Shown piece by piece: positions 29,181 to 37,816 of a DNA stretch of 64,000 bases (its first letter is position 1; each line of letters starts with the position of its first letter). The stretch is taken from positions 124,001 through 188,000 of the forward strand of contig NZ_WQCG01000007.1 of assembly GCF_013032505.1 (NCBI RefSeq), in the 5' to 3' direction. The translations under genes and the position numbers were made by a program. This stretch comes from Ruegeria atlantica (lineage in GTDB: Bacteria; Pseudomonadota; Alphaproteobacteria; Rhodobacterales; Rhodobacteraceae). The notes below the pieces were generated by a model. The model had not been told where the DNA came from. It saw only the letters and a program-made list of their open reading frames with translations, and ran no database searches.

Positions 29181-30029
29181 ATGCCCAAAGGCCTCACTTT
29201 TCTGCCATCACTGGCTTTGGCTGCCGTGATGGCGATGCCGCTTGCCGCCGAAACCAAGCCGGACGCGGATACGGTTGTCGCCAATGTGAACGGGGATGAA
29301 ATCACATTGGGTCACGTTATCGCATCCGTTGCAGCTCTGCCTCCGAATTACGCCGAGATCGAAGATGATGTTCTGTACGAATTCGTCATCGAACAATTGA
29401 TCCAGCAGCAATTGCTGGCGCAGCAGCAGGACGACCTGAACAGGTTGAACCAGCTGGGTCTGGAAAACGAAGGTCGATCCATGCGGGCGGTGCAGACGGT
29501 GAATGCATTGCTGGGCGATGTGGTGACCGATGAGGCGATCCAGAAGGCTTATGATGCGGAATTCGGCAATTTTCAGGGCGAAGATGAGTTCGACGCCAGC
29601 CATATTCTTGTAGCAACCGAAGACGAGGCCAAGGAAATCAAATCCCTGCTGGACGATGGTGCTGACTTTGCCGAGATGGCTAAGGAAAAATCGACTGGTC
29701 CGTCCGGGCCGAACGGTGGTGCGCTGGGCTGGTTCGGCAAGGGCCAGATGGTGCCTGAGTTTGAGAATGCCGTAGTTGCGATGGAAAAGGGTCAAATCTC
29801 GGAACCAGTGCAAACACAGTTCGGCTGGCACCTTATCAGCCTCAACGACACGCGAAAGACGGAAGCTCCGGCGCTGGATGCCGTGCATGAACAGCTGGCT
29901 CAGTCCATTCAGCAGGAAGCAATTCAAGCCAAGATCGACGAGCTGACGCAGCAGGCGCAGATCGAACGCCCTGCACTGGACGGCGTTGGCCCTGAGGTCA
30001 TCCGTCAGATCGACCTGATTCAGGAGTAA
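29181..30029 (+). CDS. Periplasmic peptidyl-prolyl cis-trans isomerase (parvulin/PpiC type)
   Basis: A 282-residue protein with a signal peptide (cleavage after PLAAE). A helical SurA-like N-terminal chaperone part runs to about residue 130. The parvulin domain spans about 138-230: DASHILVATEDEA, then STGPSGPNGGALGWFGKGQMVPEFENAV and FGWHLISLND. It assists folding of exported proteins. Its divergent position from secA fits a joint role in protein secretion. argJ follows after 5 bp. Confidence 0.93.
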   Translation: MPKGLTFLPSLALAAVMAMPLAAETKPDADTVVANVNGDEITLGHVIASVAALPPNYAEIEDDVLYEFVIEQLIQQQLLAQQQDDLNRLNQLGLENEGRSMRAVQTVNALLGDVVTDEAIQKAYDAEFGNFQGEDEFDASHILVATEDEAKEIKSLLDDGADFAEMAKEKSTGPSGPNGGALGWFGKGQMVPEFENAVVAMEKGQISEPVQTQFGWHLISLNDTRKTEAPALDAVHEQLAQSIQQEAIQAKIDELTQQAQIERPALDGVGPEVIRQIDLIQE

Positions 30030-30034
30030 CTACA

Positions 30035-31261
30035 GTGGCTACCATCACCAAGGTATCGCCGCTTGCGCCGGCGGGTTTTCCCGATCTGCCTGTGATTGAT
30101 GGTGTGCGTTTTGCCACTGTCGAAGCAGGTGTACGCTATCAGGGCCGGACCGACGTGATGTTGGCCGTTCTGGATCCGGGCACTTCTGTGGCCGGAGTGT
30201 TTACTCGCTCGGCCACACGCGCGGCCCCGGTGCTGGATTGTCAGGAGAAAATAGGTGGCTCCAGCGACGGACCCGCGGCGATTTTGGTGAACTCGGGCAA
30301 TGCCAACGCCTTTACAGGCCATTATGGTCAGACCTCGGTGGCCGAGGTGACGCAGGCCGTCTCCAAAGCCACCGGTGTCGCGGAAGAGCGGGTCTTTACC
30401 TCTTCCACCGGTGTGATTGGCGAACCGTTGCCCCATGACCGCATCGTTTCGCAGCTTGAGACGTTGAAGGCAGGTCTCAGCCGCCACGCAATCGAAGACG
30501 CGGCGCGGGCGATCATGACCACCGACACGTTCCCGAAAGGGGCCAGTGCGCAGGTCGAGATTGAAGGCAAAACAGTCTCTATTGCGGGGATTGCAAAGGG
30601 TTCCGGCATGATCGCGCCAGATATGGCGACCATGCTGGTCTACATATTTACCGATGCACAGGTCGAACAGCCCGCCTTGCAGGCGATGCTGGGCGCGCAG
30701 ACCGACCGGACGTTCAACTGCATTACCGTGGACAGCGACACCTCGACTTCGGACAGCCTGTTGCTCTGTGCAACCGGAGCTTCGGGCGTCGATGCCACCG
30801 GCATTCCGGCGTTTGCTGAGGCACTGGAAAGCGTGATGTTGGATCTGGCGCAACAGGTGGTGCGCGATGGCGAGGGCGCCACGAAATTCGTGGAAATCCG
30901 CGTGACCGGTGCCGCCTCGGACGAAGACGCCAAGGTGCATGCGCTGGCCATCGCAAACTCTCCGCTCGTGAAAACGGCCATCGCTGGTGAAGACCCGAAT
31001 TGGGGCCGCATCGTCATGGCCATCGGCAAATCCGGAGCCGCTGCGGACCGCGATCTGCTGAGTATTTTCTTCGGCGATATTCTGGTTGCCGAAAAGGGCT
31101 GGGTCAGCCCGGATTACCGTGAGGATGACGCCGCCGCCTACATGAAAAGTCAGGATCTGGTGATCGCGGTCGATCTGGGACTGGGTGAAGGCAAGTCCAC
31201 CGTTTGGACCTGTGACCTGACCCACGGCTATATTGAGATCAACGCGGATTATCGCTCGTGA
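30035..31261 (+). CDS. argJ: Bifunctional ornithine acetyltransferase / N-acetylglutamate synthase
   Basis: A 408-residue protein starting with GTG. The autoprocessing site is in GSGMIAPDMATMLVYIFTD, where the Thr of ATML becomes the nucleophile of the beta chain; VNSGNANAFTG near the N-terminus and EDPNWGRIVMAIG are further signatures. It recycles the acetyl group from N-acetylornithine to glutamate in arginine synthesis. It overlaps mutT by 4 bp. Confidence 0.97.
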   Translation: MATITKVSPLAPAGFPDLPVIDGVRFATVEAGVRYQGRTDVMLAVLDPGTSVAGVFTRSATRAAPVLDCQEKIGGSSDGPAAILVNSGNANAFTGHYGQTSVAEVTQAVSKATGVAEERVFTSSTGVIGEPLPHDRIVSQLETLKAGLSRHAIEDAARAIMTTDTFPKGASAQVEIEGKTVSIAGIAKGSGMIAPDMATMLVYIFTDAQVEQPALQAMLGAQTDRTFNCITVDSDTSTSDSLLLCATGASGVDATGIPAFAEALESVMLDLAQQVVRDGEGATKFVEIRVTGAASDEDAKVHALAIANSPLVKTAIAGEDPNWGRIVMAIGKSGAAADRDLLSIFFGDILVAEKGWVSPDYREDDAAAYMKSQDLVIAVDLGLGEGKSTVWTCDLTHGYIEINADYRS

Positions 31262-31656
31262 AAACTGTATTAGTGTCTGCCGTTGCCCTGATCGACATTG
31301 AGGGCCGGGTGCTACTGGCCCAACGACCCGAGGGCAAATCTATGGCCGGTCTCTGGGAATTCCCCGGTGGCAAGATCGAACCGGGCGAAACCCCCGAGGT
31401 CGCTCTAATCCGCGAATTGCATGAGGAACTGGGTATCGACACCTGGGCCTCATGCCTCGCCCCGCTGACCTTTGCCAGCCACAGCTATGATGATTTCCAC
31501 CTGCTGATGCCGCTGTTCGCCTGCCGCAAATGGGAGGGCATTCCGCAATCCAAGGAAGGTCAGGCGCTGAAATGGGTGCGTGCGAATGACCTACGCAATT
31601 ACCCTATGCCTGCAGCTGATGTACCGCTGATCCCAATATTGCGCGACTGGCTGTAA
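31258..31656 (+). CDS. mutT: 8-oxo-dGTP diphosphatase (NUDIX)
   Basis: A 132-residue NUDIX hydrolase. The Nudix box is intact (GGKIEPGETPEVALIRELHE followed by ELGI, about residues 37-60), and the length matches MutT. It hydrolyses oxidised dGTP to prevent A:T to C:G mutations. GTG 31258 overlaps the argJ stop (GTGA), so translation is probably coupled to argJ. Confidence 0.93.
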   Translation: MKTVLVSAVALIDIEGRVLLAQRPEGKSMAGLWEFPGGKIEPGETPEVALIRELHEELGIDTWASCLAPLTFASHSYDDFHLLMPLFACRKWEGIPQSKEGQALKWVRANDLRNYPMPAADVPLIPILRDWL

Positions 31657-31984
31657 CGTTCTGCTGTCGGGTTTAAGGATCATTGGCGCACAGTTCTCAC
31701 CGGGCCAACTCACTGAGTTTCCAGGACCCATCCGGGGCAGTTGGCCGCGTTTGCAGCAGAAAAGGTCCATCCGTCGCGAGCTCTGCTCTTCACGACGGAA
31801 ATGTTAACACAACATGAACAATGTGTTCCCATTGGGTTCAATGTTGATGGTGCAAGCTCGAACCGCTCATCGAGAGGCGCATTGTGGTAAATGCGCCGAC
31901 ACGCCGGTTCTCACAAATTTGCTCAAAGGACCGGGTGGGGTGGGATTTAGCCGTTTAAACGGTACCAATCGGAGTGGGGTTAAG
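31657..31984. other. Intergenic stretch between mutT and a small membrane-protein gene
   Basis: About 330 bases without a convincing gene. An open frame from ATG 31814 continues into the small protein downstream, but has no SD there. AACACA and TGTGTT flank a short imperfect dyad near 31806-31827 that might be part of an operator. Nothing else stands out. Confidence 0.4.
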
Positions 31985-32152
31985 ATGAAGCGCTACGTGG
32001 GTTCAGCGGACAACGCAATGCATGAAAAGTGGGCCAAATGGAGTATGCAGCCCAAAAAACAGCGACATAACATCGGTTACTACGCGTCTGTACTTGTCGT
32101 CGCAGTGTCGGCATTCATTGTAGTTGGTTTCCATCAATATCTGGTTTTCTGA
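31985..32152 (+). CDS. Small single-pass membrane protein, unknown
   Basis: A 55-residue frame starting at ATG 31985 after a GAGTGGGG. The N-terminal half is polar and basic; residues about 32-53 form one hydrophobic helix (ASVLVVAVSAFIVVGFHQYL). No family is recognised. The longer frame from 31814 has no SD and its extra part looks non-coding. It stands alone between mutT and the acyl-CoA ligase operon. Confidence 0.5.
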   Translation: MKRYVGSADNAMHEKWAKWSMQPKKQRHNIGYYASVLVVAVSAFIVVGFHQYLVF

Positions 32153-32495
32153 GACCGTTTTTGCAGCTTAACGCGCTGTGTTATTTTGGCCGGCCTGAAA
32201 AAGGTGCGAAAAAAATTAGCTTTCCGGGTCTGACTGTTACGTGTCCTTGGATTTGACGAATGGCGTGCAGGCCAAGGCAAGCCCTCGTTTCGCGTTTTTA
32301 CTGGATTGGGTTTAGCGGTGCTTTCGTCAGTTTGATCGGGCTGAAAAATTTCCGGGTCAGGGCTGTTACAATTCGTAAGAATTGAGAAAACATCAGGAAA
32401 AAGTTGACGCTGATCTTGCCTGCGTCCCTTATCGGGGCATTGGCGTCCGGGGTTGACCTCCGGGTCTGCCGTTTCCGGCCCGGAGGAGGGGTCGG
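32153..32495. other. Intergenic region upstream of the acyl-CoA ligase / Liv-type operon
   Basis: About 340 bases without a gene. It should hold the promoter of the nine-gene operon that follows, but no clear -35/-10 pair or regulator site was identified. The last part carries a strong SD (GGAGGAGG at about 32482). Confidence 0.4.
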
Positions 32496-34487
32496 ATGGG
32501 GAGGAGAAAGAGATTGGCTCAGACGCAGTCGGGCGCTGAAGGGATGCACTCTCTTCCGGCGCTGCTACACCGCAATGCGACCCAGTTCGGGGACGCCCCG
32601 GCTTACCGGGAAAAGGAATTTGGGATTTGGCAATGCTGGACCTGGGCCGAAGCGGCCAGGGAAATCCGCGCGATTGCCTTGGGTTTTCTGGAACTTGGCG
32701 TAGAAAAAGGCGACCACATCGCCGTGATCGGACGCAACCGTCCGGCGCACTACTGGTCGATGGTTGCAGCGCAAATGGTGGGCGCGGTTCCTGTGCCTTT
32801 GTATCAGGACGCGGTCGCCGAAGAGATGGCCTATGTGATGGATCATTGCGGCGCGAAATTCGTAGTCTGCGGTGATCAGGAGCAGGTCGACAAGGTCATC
32901 GAGATTCAGGAGAACCTGCATCAGGTCAAGCACATCCTCTATACCGACAAGCGAGGGATGCGGAAATACGATCACTCCCAGATGAACGCGCTGGACGATC
33001 TGATGGCTGAGGGCAGCGCGGGTCACGCGCGCTTTGACGCGGAACTGGATCGTCGGATTGCTGAGATCGATTACGACGGCACCTGCGTCATGCTGTATAC
33101 GTCGGGCACCACGGGCAAACCCAAAGGCGTGGTCCTGTCGAATCGGAATGTGATCGAAAGTGCCAAGAACTCGGCCGAATTTGACCATCTGACCCGGAAT
33201 GAGGACATCCTGTCTTACCTGCCGATGGCATGGGTTGGCGATTTCATCTTTTCCATCGGTCAGGCCTATTGGTGCGGTTTCTGCGTGAACTGCCCCGAAA
33301 GCGCCGACACGATGATGACGGACCTGCGCGAGATCGGGCCGACTTATTTCTTCGCCCCGCCACGAGTGTTTGAAACTCAGCTGACCAATGTGATGATCCG
33401 GATGGAGGACGCCGGTAAGTTGAAGCAGCGGATGTTCCATCACTTTATGGCGCATGCCAAGAAAGTTGGCGGGCTGCTGCTGGACGGTAAGCCGGTGGGG
33501 TTCGGCGACCGCGTGAAATACGCGCTGGGCAATTTGCTGGTCTATGGGCCGCTCAAGGATACGCTGGGCTATGGCCGGTTTCGTGTGGGCTATACGGCGG
33601 GGGAGGCGATCGGGCCGGAGATTTTCGACTTTTACCGCTCGCTGGGCATCAATCTGAAGCAGCTCTATGGCCAGACCGAGGCGACCGTGTTCATCACCGT
33701 GCAGCCGGATGGCGAGGTCCGCGCGGATACGGTTGGCGTGCCCGCGCCGGATGTTGAGCTGAAGATCGACGACAAGGGTGAGATTCACTACCGCTCGCCG
33801 GGTGTATTCGTTGAGTATTACAACAACCCAGATTCAACGGCCTCGACAAAGGATGCCGAGGGCTGGGTGGCGACGGGGGATGCCGGGTTCATTGAGGAAG
33901 GCTCGGGCCATCTGCGGATCATCGACCGCGCTAAGGATGTGGGCAAGATGGCCAACGGGTCGATGTTTGCGCCGAAATACGTCGAGAACAAACTGAAATT
34001 CTATCCCGACATCCTTGAAGTTGTTTTGTTCGGAAACGGCAAGGACCGCTGCGTGGCCTTTATCAACATCGACCTGACAGCAGTGGGCAACTGGGCGGAA
34101 CGCAACAACGTAGCTTATGCGTCTTATCAGGAACTGACTGCAAATCCCCGTGTGTTAGAGACGATTCGAAGCCACGTGGAAGAGGTGAACAAGTCTGTGG
34201 CCGCTGACGAAATGTTGTCGGGTTGCCAGGTGCATCGCTTTGTGGTGCTGCACAAGGAACTGGATGCGGATGACGGTGAGATGACCCGTACGCGAAAAGT
34301 GCGTCGCGGGTTTGTCGAAGACAAGTTCAGCGACATCATCGATGCGCTTTATGATGGGTCCAAGCAGGTCTCGACCACAACTGAAGTGACCTATGAAGAC
34401 GGTCGCAAGGGGTCAATCAGTGCCACGCTTGAGATTGTCGATGCGCCGGTTGTTCCGGTTGTGCAGCACAAGGTGGCGGCGGAATGA
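32496..34487 (+). CDS. AMP-forming acyl-CoA ligase (long-chain fatty acid-CoA ligase-like)
   Basis: A 663-residue ANL-superfamily enzyme. The P-loop MLYTSGTTGKPKGVVLSNRN lies near residue 200; YGQTEATVFIT (A5) and VATGDAGFIEEGSGHLRIID (A7/A8 region) follow. A short C-terminal extension ends the protein. ATG 32496 has GGAGGAGG seven bases upstream. It activates a carboxylic acid as acyl-AMP and then acyl-CoA. The fusion-free position ahead of a Liv-type importer, with a PaaK-like ligase closing the operon, suggests it traps an imported acid; whether that is fatty or aromatic cannot be told. Confidence 0.85.
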   Translation: MGRRKRLAQTQSGAEGMHSLPALLHRNATQFGDAPAYREKEFGIWQCWTWAEAAREIRAIALGFLELGVEKGDHIAVIGRNRPAHYWSMVAAQMVGAVPVPLYQDAVAEEMAYVMDHCGAKFVVCGDQEQVDKVIEIQENLHQVKHILYTDKRGMRKYDHSQMNALDDLMAEGSAGHARFDAELDRRIAEIDYDGTCVMLYTSGTTGKPKGVVLSNRNVIESAKNSAEFDHLTRNEDILSYLPMAWVGDFIFSIGQAYWCGFCVNCPESADTMMTDLREIGPTYFFAPPRVFETQLTNVMIRMEDAGKLKQRMFHHFMAHAKKVGGLLLDGKPVGFGDRVKYALGNLLVYGPLKDTLGYGRFRVGYTAGEAIGPEIFDFYRSLGINLKQLYGQTEATVFITVQPDGEVRADTVGVPAPDVELKIDDKGEIHYRSPGVFVEYYNNPDSTASTKDAEGWVATGDAGFIEEGSGHLRIIDRAKDVGKMANGSMFAPKYVENKLKFYPDILEVVLFGNGKDRCVAFINIDLTAVGNWAERNNVAYASYQELTANPRVLETIRSHVEEVNKSVAADEMLSGCQVHRFVVLHKELDADDGEMTRTRKVRRGFVEDKFSDIIDALYDGSKQVSTTTEVTYEDGRKGSISATLEIVDAPVVPVVQHKVAAE

Positions 34488-34565
34488 GGGCCGGTCGTGC
34501 GCCGCTCGACCTGCGGTCATCACCCCGCCCGCCGTCCCGTATTTCTGCAAGTCTAGGAGTGACTG

Positions 34566-35384
34566 ATGCTGGATAACTCCGAAGGATATGTCACCGAAGA
34601 CGGCCGCAAGATCGGCGGCGTGGTGATGGAGATGAAGAACATCACCCTGCGCTTTGGCGGTGTGGTGGCGATCAAGGATATCTCTTTCGATATCCGAGAG
34701 GGTGAGATCCGCGCCATCATCGGCCCGAACGGGGCCGGTAAATCCTCAATGCTGAACGTGATTTCCGGGTTTTATATCCCGCAGGAGGGTGAGGTTTGGT
34801 TCCATGGATCAAAGCGCCCGCAGATGCGCCCCTATGAAGTTGCGCGGCAGGGTATTGCACGGACGTTTCAAAACATCGCTCTGTTCGAAGGTATGAGCGT
34901 TTTGGACAACGTCATGACCGGGCGGTTGAACTATATGAAGACCAACATCTTCCAGCAGGCCCTGTGGAAGGGCAAAGCTGAGGCGGAAGAGGTTGAAAAC
35001 CGTGAGGCGGTCGAGAAGATCATCGATTTTCTTGAGATTCAGCACATCCGCAAAACTCCGGTATCGCGTCTGCCATACGGTCTGAAAAAGCGGGTGGAAC
35101 TGGCCCGCGCGCTGGCGGCGGAGCCCAAACTGCTGCTGCTGGACGAACCGATGGCCGGCATGAACGTTGAAGAGAAAGAGGACATGAGTCGCTTTATCCT
35201 CGACGTGAATGACGAGTTTGGCACCACCATCGCCCTGATCGAGCACGACATGGGCGTTGTGATGGACCTGAGCGACCGGGTGGTCGTGATGGATTACGGC
35301 AAGAAGATCGGCGACGGCACCCCGGATGAGGTGCGCAGCAATCAGGAAGTCATCGACGCCTATCTGGGGGTGAGCCATGACTGA
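34566..35384 (+). CDS. Liv-type ABC transporter ATP-binding protein (LivG-like)
   Basis: A 272-residue ATPase with Walker A GPNGAGKSS (53-61), the LivG-style signature LPYGLKKRVELARAL and Walker B LLLLDEPMAGM. The N-terminal extension of about 20 residues before the ABC core is slightly unusual. It is the first of two ATPases in this operon and should pair with the LivF-like protein at 39172-40005. The permease gene begins 29 bp later. Confidence 0.92.
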   Translation: MLDNSEGYVTEDGRKIGGVVMEMKNITLRFGGVVAIKDISFDIREGEIRAIIGPNGAGKSSMLNVISGFYIPQEGEVWFHGSKRPQMRPYEVARQGIARTFQNIALFEGMSVLDNVMTGRLNYMKTNIFQQALWKGKAEAEEVENREAVEKIIDFLEIQHIRKTPVSRLPYGLKKRVELARALAAEPKLLLLDEPMAGMNVEEKEDMSRFILDVNDEFGTTIALIEHDMGVVMDLSDRVVVMDYGKKIGDGTPDEVRSNQEVIDAYLGVSHD

Positions 35385-35413
35385 GCAACTGACAGACATG
35401 AGAGGGGGCGCAC

Positions 35414-36400
35414 ATGCCTGATCAGCTGATTTTCGCGATGGAGGTCTTCCTCAACGGCCTTATGGCGGGTGTTTTGTACGCTCTGGTCGCACTGGGCTTT
35501 GTGCTGATCTACAAAGCGTCCGGAATCTTCAACTATGCTCAAGGGGTTATGGCTCTGTTTGCCGCCATGACTCTGGTGGGCATCATGAACGGGCAGGTGC
35601 CGTTTGCCCATCTGATCAACGCGACATTCGGAACGCATATCCACAAGTTCGGATGGAACGTGCCGGCATTTCTGGCGATTATCCTGACTATGGGCGTCAT
35701 GGTTCTGTTGGCCTGGGCGGTGCAGCGCTTTGTCATGCGGCATCTGGTCGGACAGGAGCCGATCATTCTGTTCATGGCAACCATTGGTCTGGCGTACTTC
35801 CTTGAAGGCGTGGCTGACCTGATGTGGGGATCTGAGATCAAGACGCTGGATGTCGGCCTGCCACAGGGCATCAACCTGTGGATCGATGAGACCACGTTCA
35901 ACATCTTCGGCTACGGCTTCTTCATCGACAATCTGGACATAGTTGCGACGGTGATTGCCGCGTTGCTGGTGACCGCGCTGGTCGCGTTCAGCCAATACAC
36001 TAAGCAGGGGCGGGCCATGCGCGCGGTGGCCGATGACCATCAGGCGGCGCTGTCTGTGGGAATCTCGCTGAATTTCATCTGGATCATGGTGTGGTCGGTT
36101 GCGGGCTTTGTCGCGCTGGTCGCTGGCATAATGTGGGGCACCAAGTCGGGCGTTCAGTTCTCGCTGTCACTGATCGCGCTCAAAGCGCTGCCAGTGCTGA
36201 TGCTGGGCGGGTTCACCTCGATCCCCGGTGCCATCGTCGGCGGGTTGATCATCGGTGTGGGCGAAAAACTGTTCGAGTTTGCCATCGGCCCACTGGTCGG
36301 CGGCGCGACCGAGAACTGGTTCGCCTATGTTCTGGCGCTGATCTTCCTCGTGTTCCGGCCGCAGGGCCTGTTCGGTGAGAAGATCATTGAGAGGGTGTAG
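35414..36400 (+). CDS. Liv-type ABC transporter permease (LivH-like)
   Basis: A 328-residue polytopic membrane protein. GLMAGVLYALVALGFVLIYKASGIFNYAQG at its N-terminus is the LivH hallmark, and FTSIPGAIVGGLIIGVGE near the end belongs to the EAA-like coupling part. It forms one half of the HAAT-family channel with the LivM-like protein. A GAGGGGG SD precedes ATG 35414. A small membrane-protein gene follows after 3 bp. Confidence 0.92.
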   Translation: MPDQLIFAMEVFLNGLMAGVLYALVALGFVLIYKASGIFNYAQGVMALFAAMTLVGIMNGQVPFAHLINATFGTHIHKFGWNVPAFLAIILTMGVMVLLAWAVQRFVMRHLVGQEPIILFMATIGLAYFLEGVADLMWGSEIKTLDVGLPQGINLWIDETTFNIFGYGFFIDNLDIVATVIAALLVTALVAFSQYTKQGRAMRAVADDHQAALSVGISLNFIWIMVWSVAGFVALVAGIMWGTKSGVQFSLSLIALKALPVLMLGGFTSIPGAIVGGLIIGVGEKLFEFAIGPLVGGATENWFAYVLALIFLVFRPQGLFGEKIIERV

Positions 36401-36403
36401 GAC

Positions 36404-36661
36404 GTGACCAAGCTGATCGCCATCATCAACGTGATCGCGTGGGCCGGCTTCTGGGCTTTTGGGTACATTGCGTTCACCTCGGACGATCTGACCGATGGAC
36501 AATTGGTGATCGCGGCGATCCTGGCGTTTGCCGGACTGGTCATGGGCATCCTGGCTTACATGAAACTCGTGCGCGCCTCAGAGGCGAGCGGATATGCAAA
36601 AGGCTCCAAACAGTTGGACGCCGCAGCCCGCAACCGGGCGCAGGAAGAATGGGGAAAGTAA
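36404..36661 (+). CDS. Small two-helix membrane protein inside the Liv-type operon
   Basis: An 85-residue protein starting with GTG. Two hydrophobic helices (about 4-25 and 34-53) are joined by an acidic turn (SDDLTDG); a polar, charged tail follows. No known family is recognised. It sits between the two permease genes with 3-bp gaps on each side, so it is made together with the transporter and may be an accessory subunit or stabiliser. This is inference from position. Confidence 0.75.
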   Translation: MTKLIAIINVIAWAGFWAFGYIAFTSDDLTDGQLVIAAILAFAGLVMGILAYMKLVRASEASGYAKGSKQLDAAARNRAQEEWGK

Positions 36662-36664
36662 GAT

Positions 36665-37741
36665 ATGTTCTATCGTGAGGCCGGGGATTTCAAAGTCTCC
36701 TACACAGATGACAGCCAGACCTTTCCGATCAAATTCGACCGGTATCGGTACTATGCTGTGTTGGCGGTGGCCTTCGGGATCATTCCGTTCGTGATCAATG
36801 ACTACTGGGCCAATGCGCTGCTGCTGCCCTTTCTGATCTATGCTATCGCGGCGATCGGGCTGAACATCCTTGTGGGGTATTGCGGACAGGTATCCTTGGG
36901 TACTGGTGGTTTCATGGCCGTGGGTGCCTATGCCTGTTACAAGCTTATGACCTCTTTCCCGGATGTCAGTATGTTCATCCATGTCATTCTTGCCGGCGGC
37001 ATAACGGCCATTGTCGGGGTGCTGTTTGGCCTGCCGAGCCTTCGGATCAAGGGGTTCTATCTTGCGGTGGCCACGTTGGCGGCGCAGTTCTTCCTTGTGT
37101 GGCTGTTCAACCGGGTTCCGTGGTTCTACAACTACTCGGCCTCAGGTCAGATCAACGCACCGGAACGTGATGTGTTTGGCATCATCATCACCGGCCCAAA
37201 TGCCCCTGCTTGGGCCACCTATATGTTCTGCCTGATTTTCTTGGCCGTCAGTGCCCTGATCGCGCGCAACCTGACGCGCGGTACGACGGGCCGGACATGG
37301 ATGGCGATCCGTGACATGGACATCGCGGCCGAGATCATCGGGGTAAACCCGCTAAAGGCCAAGATGAGCGCCTTTGCCGTCAGCTCGTTCTTCATCGGCG
37401 TCGCAGGAGCGCTGTTCTTTGCAGTCTATCTTGGCGCGGTCGAGGTCGGCGAAGTCTTCGGTATCCAGAAGTCGTTTCTGGTCCTGTTCATGATCATTAT
37501 CGGCGGGTTAGGGTCTATTTTTGGATCTTTCGCCGGGGCCGCTTTCCTTGTTCTGCTGCCGGTGGTCCTGAAGGTTGTTGGTGTCGACGTTCTTGGCTGG
37601 CCCACGGATATCGTGGCGCATCTGCAGTTAGTGATCGTTGGCGCACTGATCATCATGTTCCTGATCCTGGAACCGCACGGGCTGGCGCAGCTGTGGCGCG
37701 TGGCGAAAGAAAAACTCAGACTATGGCCGTTCCCGCACTAA
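36665..37741 (+). CDS. Liv-type ABC transporter permease (LivM-like)
   Basis: A 358-residue permease with about 8-9 hydrophobic segments. IGLNILVGYCGQVSLGTGGFMAVGAY and LRIKGFYLAVATLAAQF are LivM hallmarks; GGLGSIFGSFAGAAFLVLLP lies near the C-terminus. A polar N-terminal stretch of about 30 residues precedes the first helix. It completes the membrane part of the importer. Confidence 0.92.
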   Translation: MFYREAGDFKVSYTDDSQTFPIKFDRYRYYAVLAVAFGIIPFVINDYWANALLLPFLIYAIAAIGLNILVGYCGQVSLGTGGFMAVGAYACYKLMTSFPDVSMFIHVILAGGITAIVGVLFGLPSLRIKGFYLAVATLAAQFFLVWLFNRVPWFYNYSASGQINAPERDVFGIIITGPNAPAWATYMFCLIFLAVSALIARNLTRGTTGRTWMAIRDMDIAAEIIGVNPLKAKMSAFAVSSFFIGVAGALFFAVYLGAVEVGEVFGIQKSFLVLFMIIIGGLGSIFGSFAGAAFLVLLPVVLKVVGVDVLGWPTDIVAHLQLVIVGALIIMFLILEPHGLAQLWRVAKEKLRLWPFPH

Positions 37742-37816
37742 GGTGTCGGCCCAATGAAAAAACAGGCGGCACAAGCCTGAATGCAACATCGGACTAACCA
37801 AGGGAGGAGACACCCG

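Noticed and set aside
30020-31225. A 401-codon open frame on the minus strand.
   Set aside because: It lies entirely opposite argJ, whose motifs are complete; the composition (many His, Arg, Gln) is that of a shadow frame.
31814-31984. An N-terminal extension of the small membrane protein from ATG 31814.
   Set aside because: No SD before that ATG, and the extra 57 residues look non-coding; ATG 31985 has a purine-rich site.
32565-33788. A 407-codon open frame on the minus strand.
   Set aside because: It is antisense to the acyl-CoA ligase gene, and the ligase motifs are intact.
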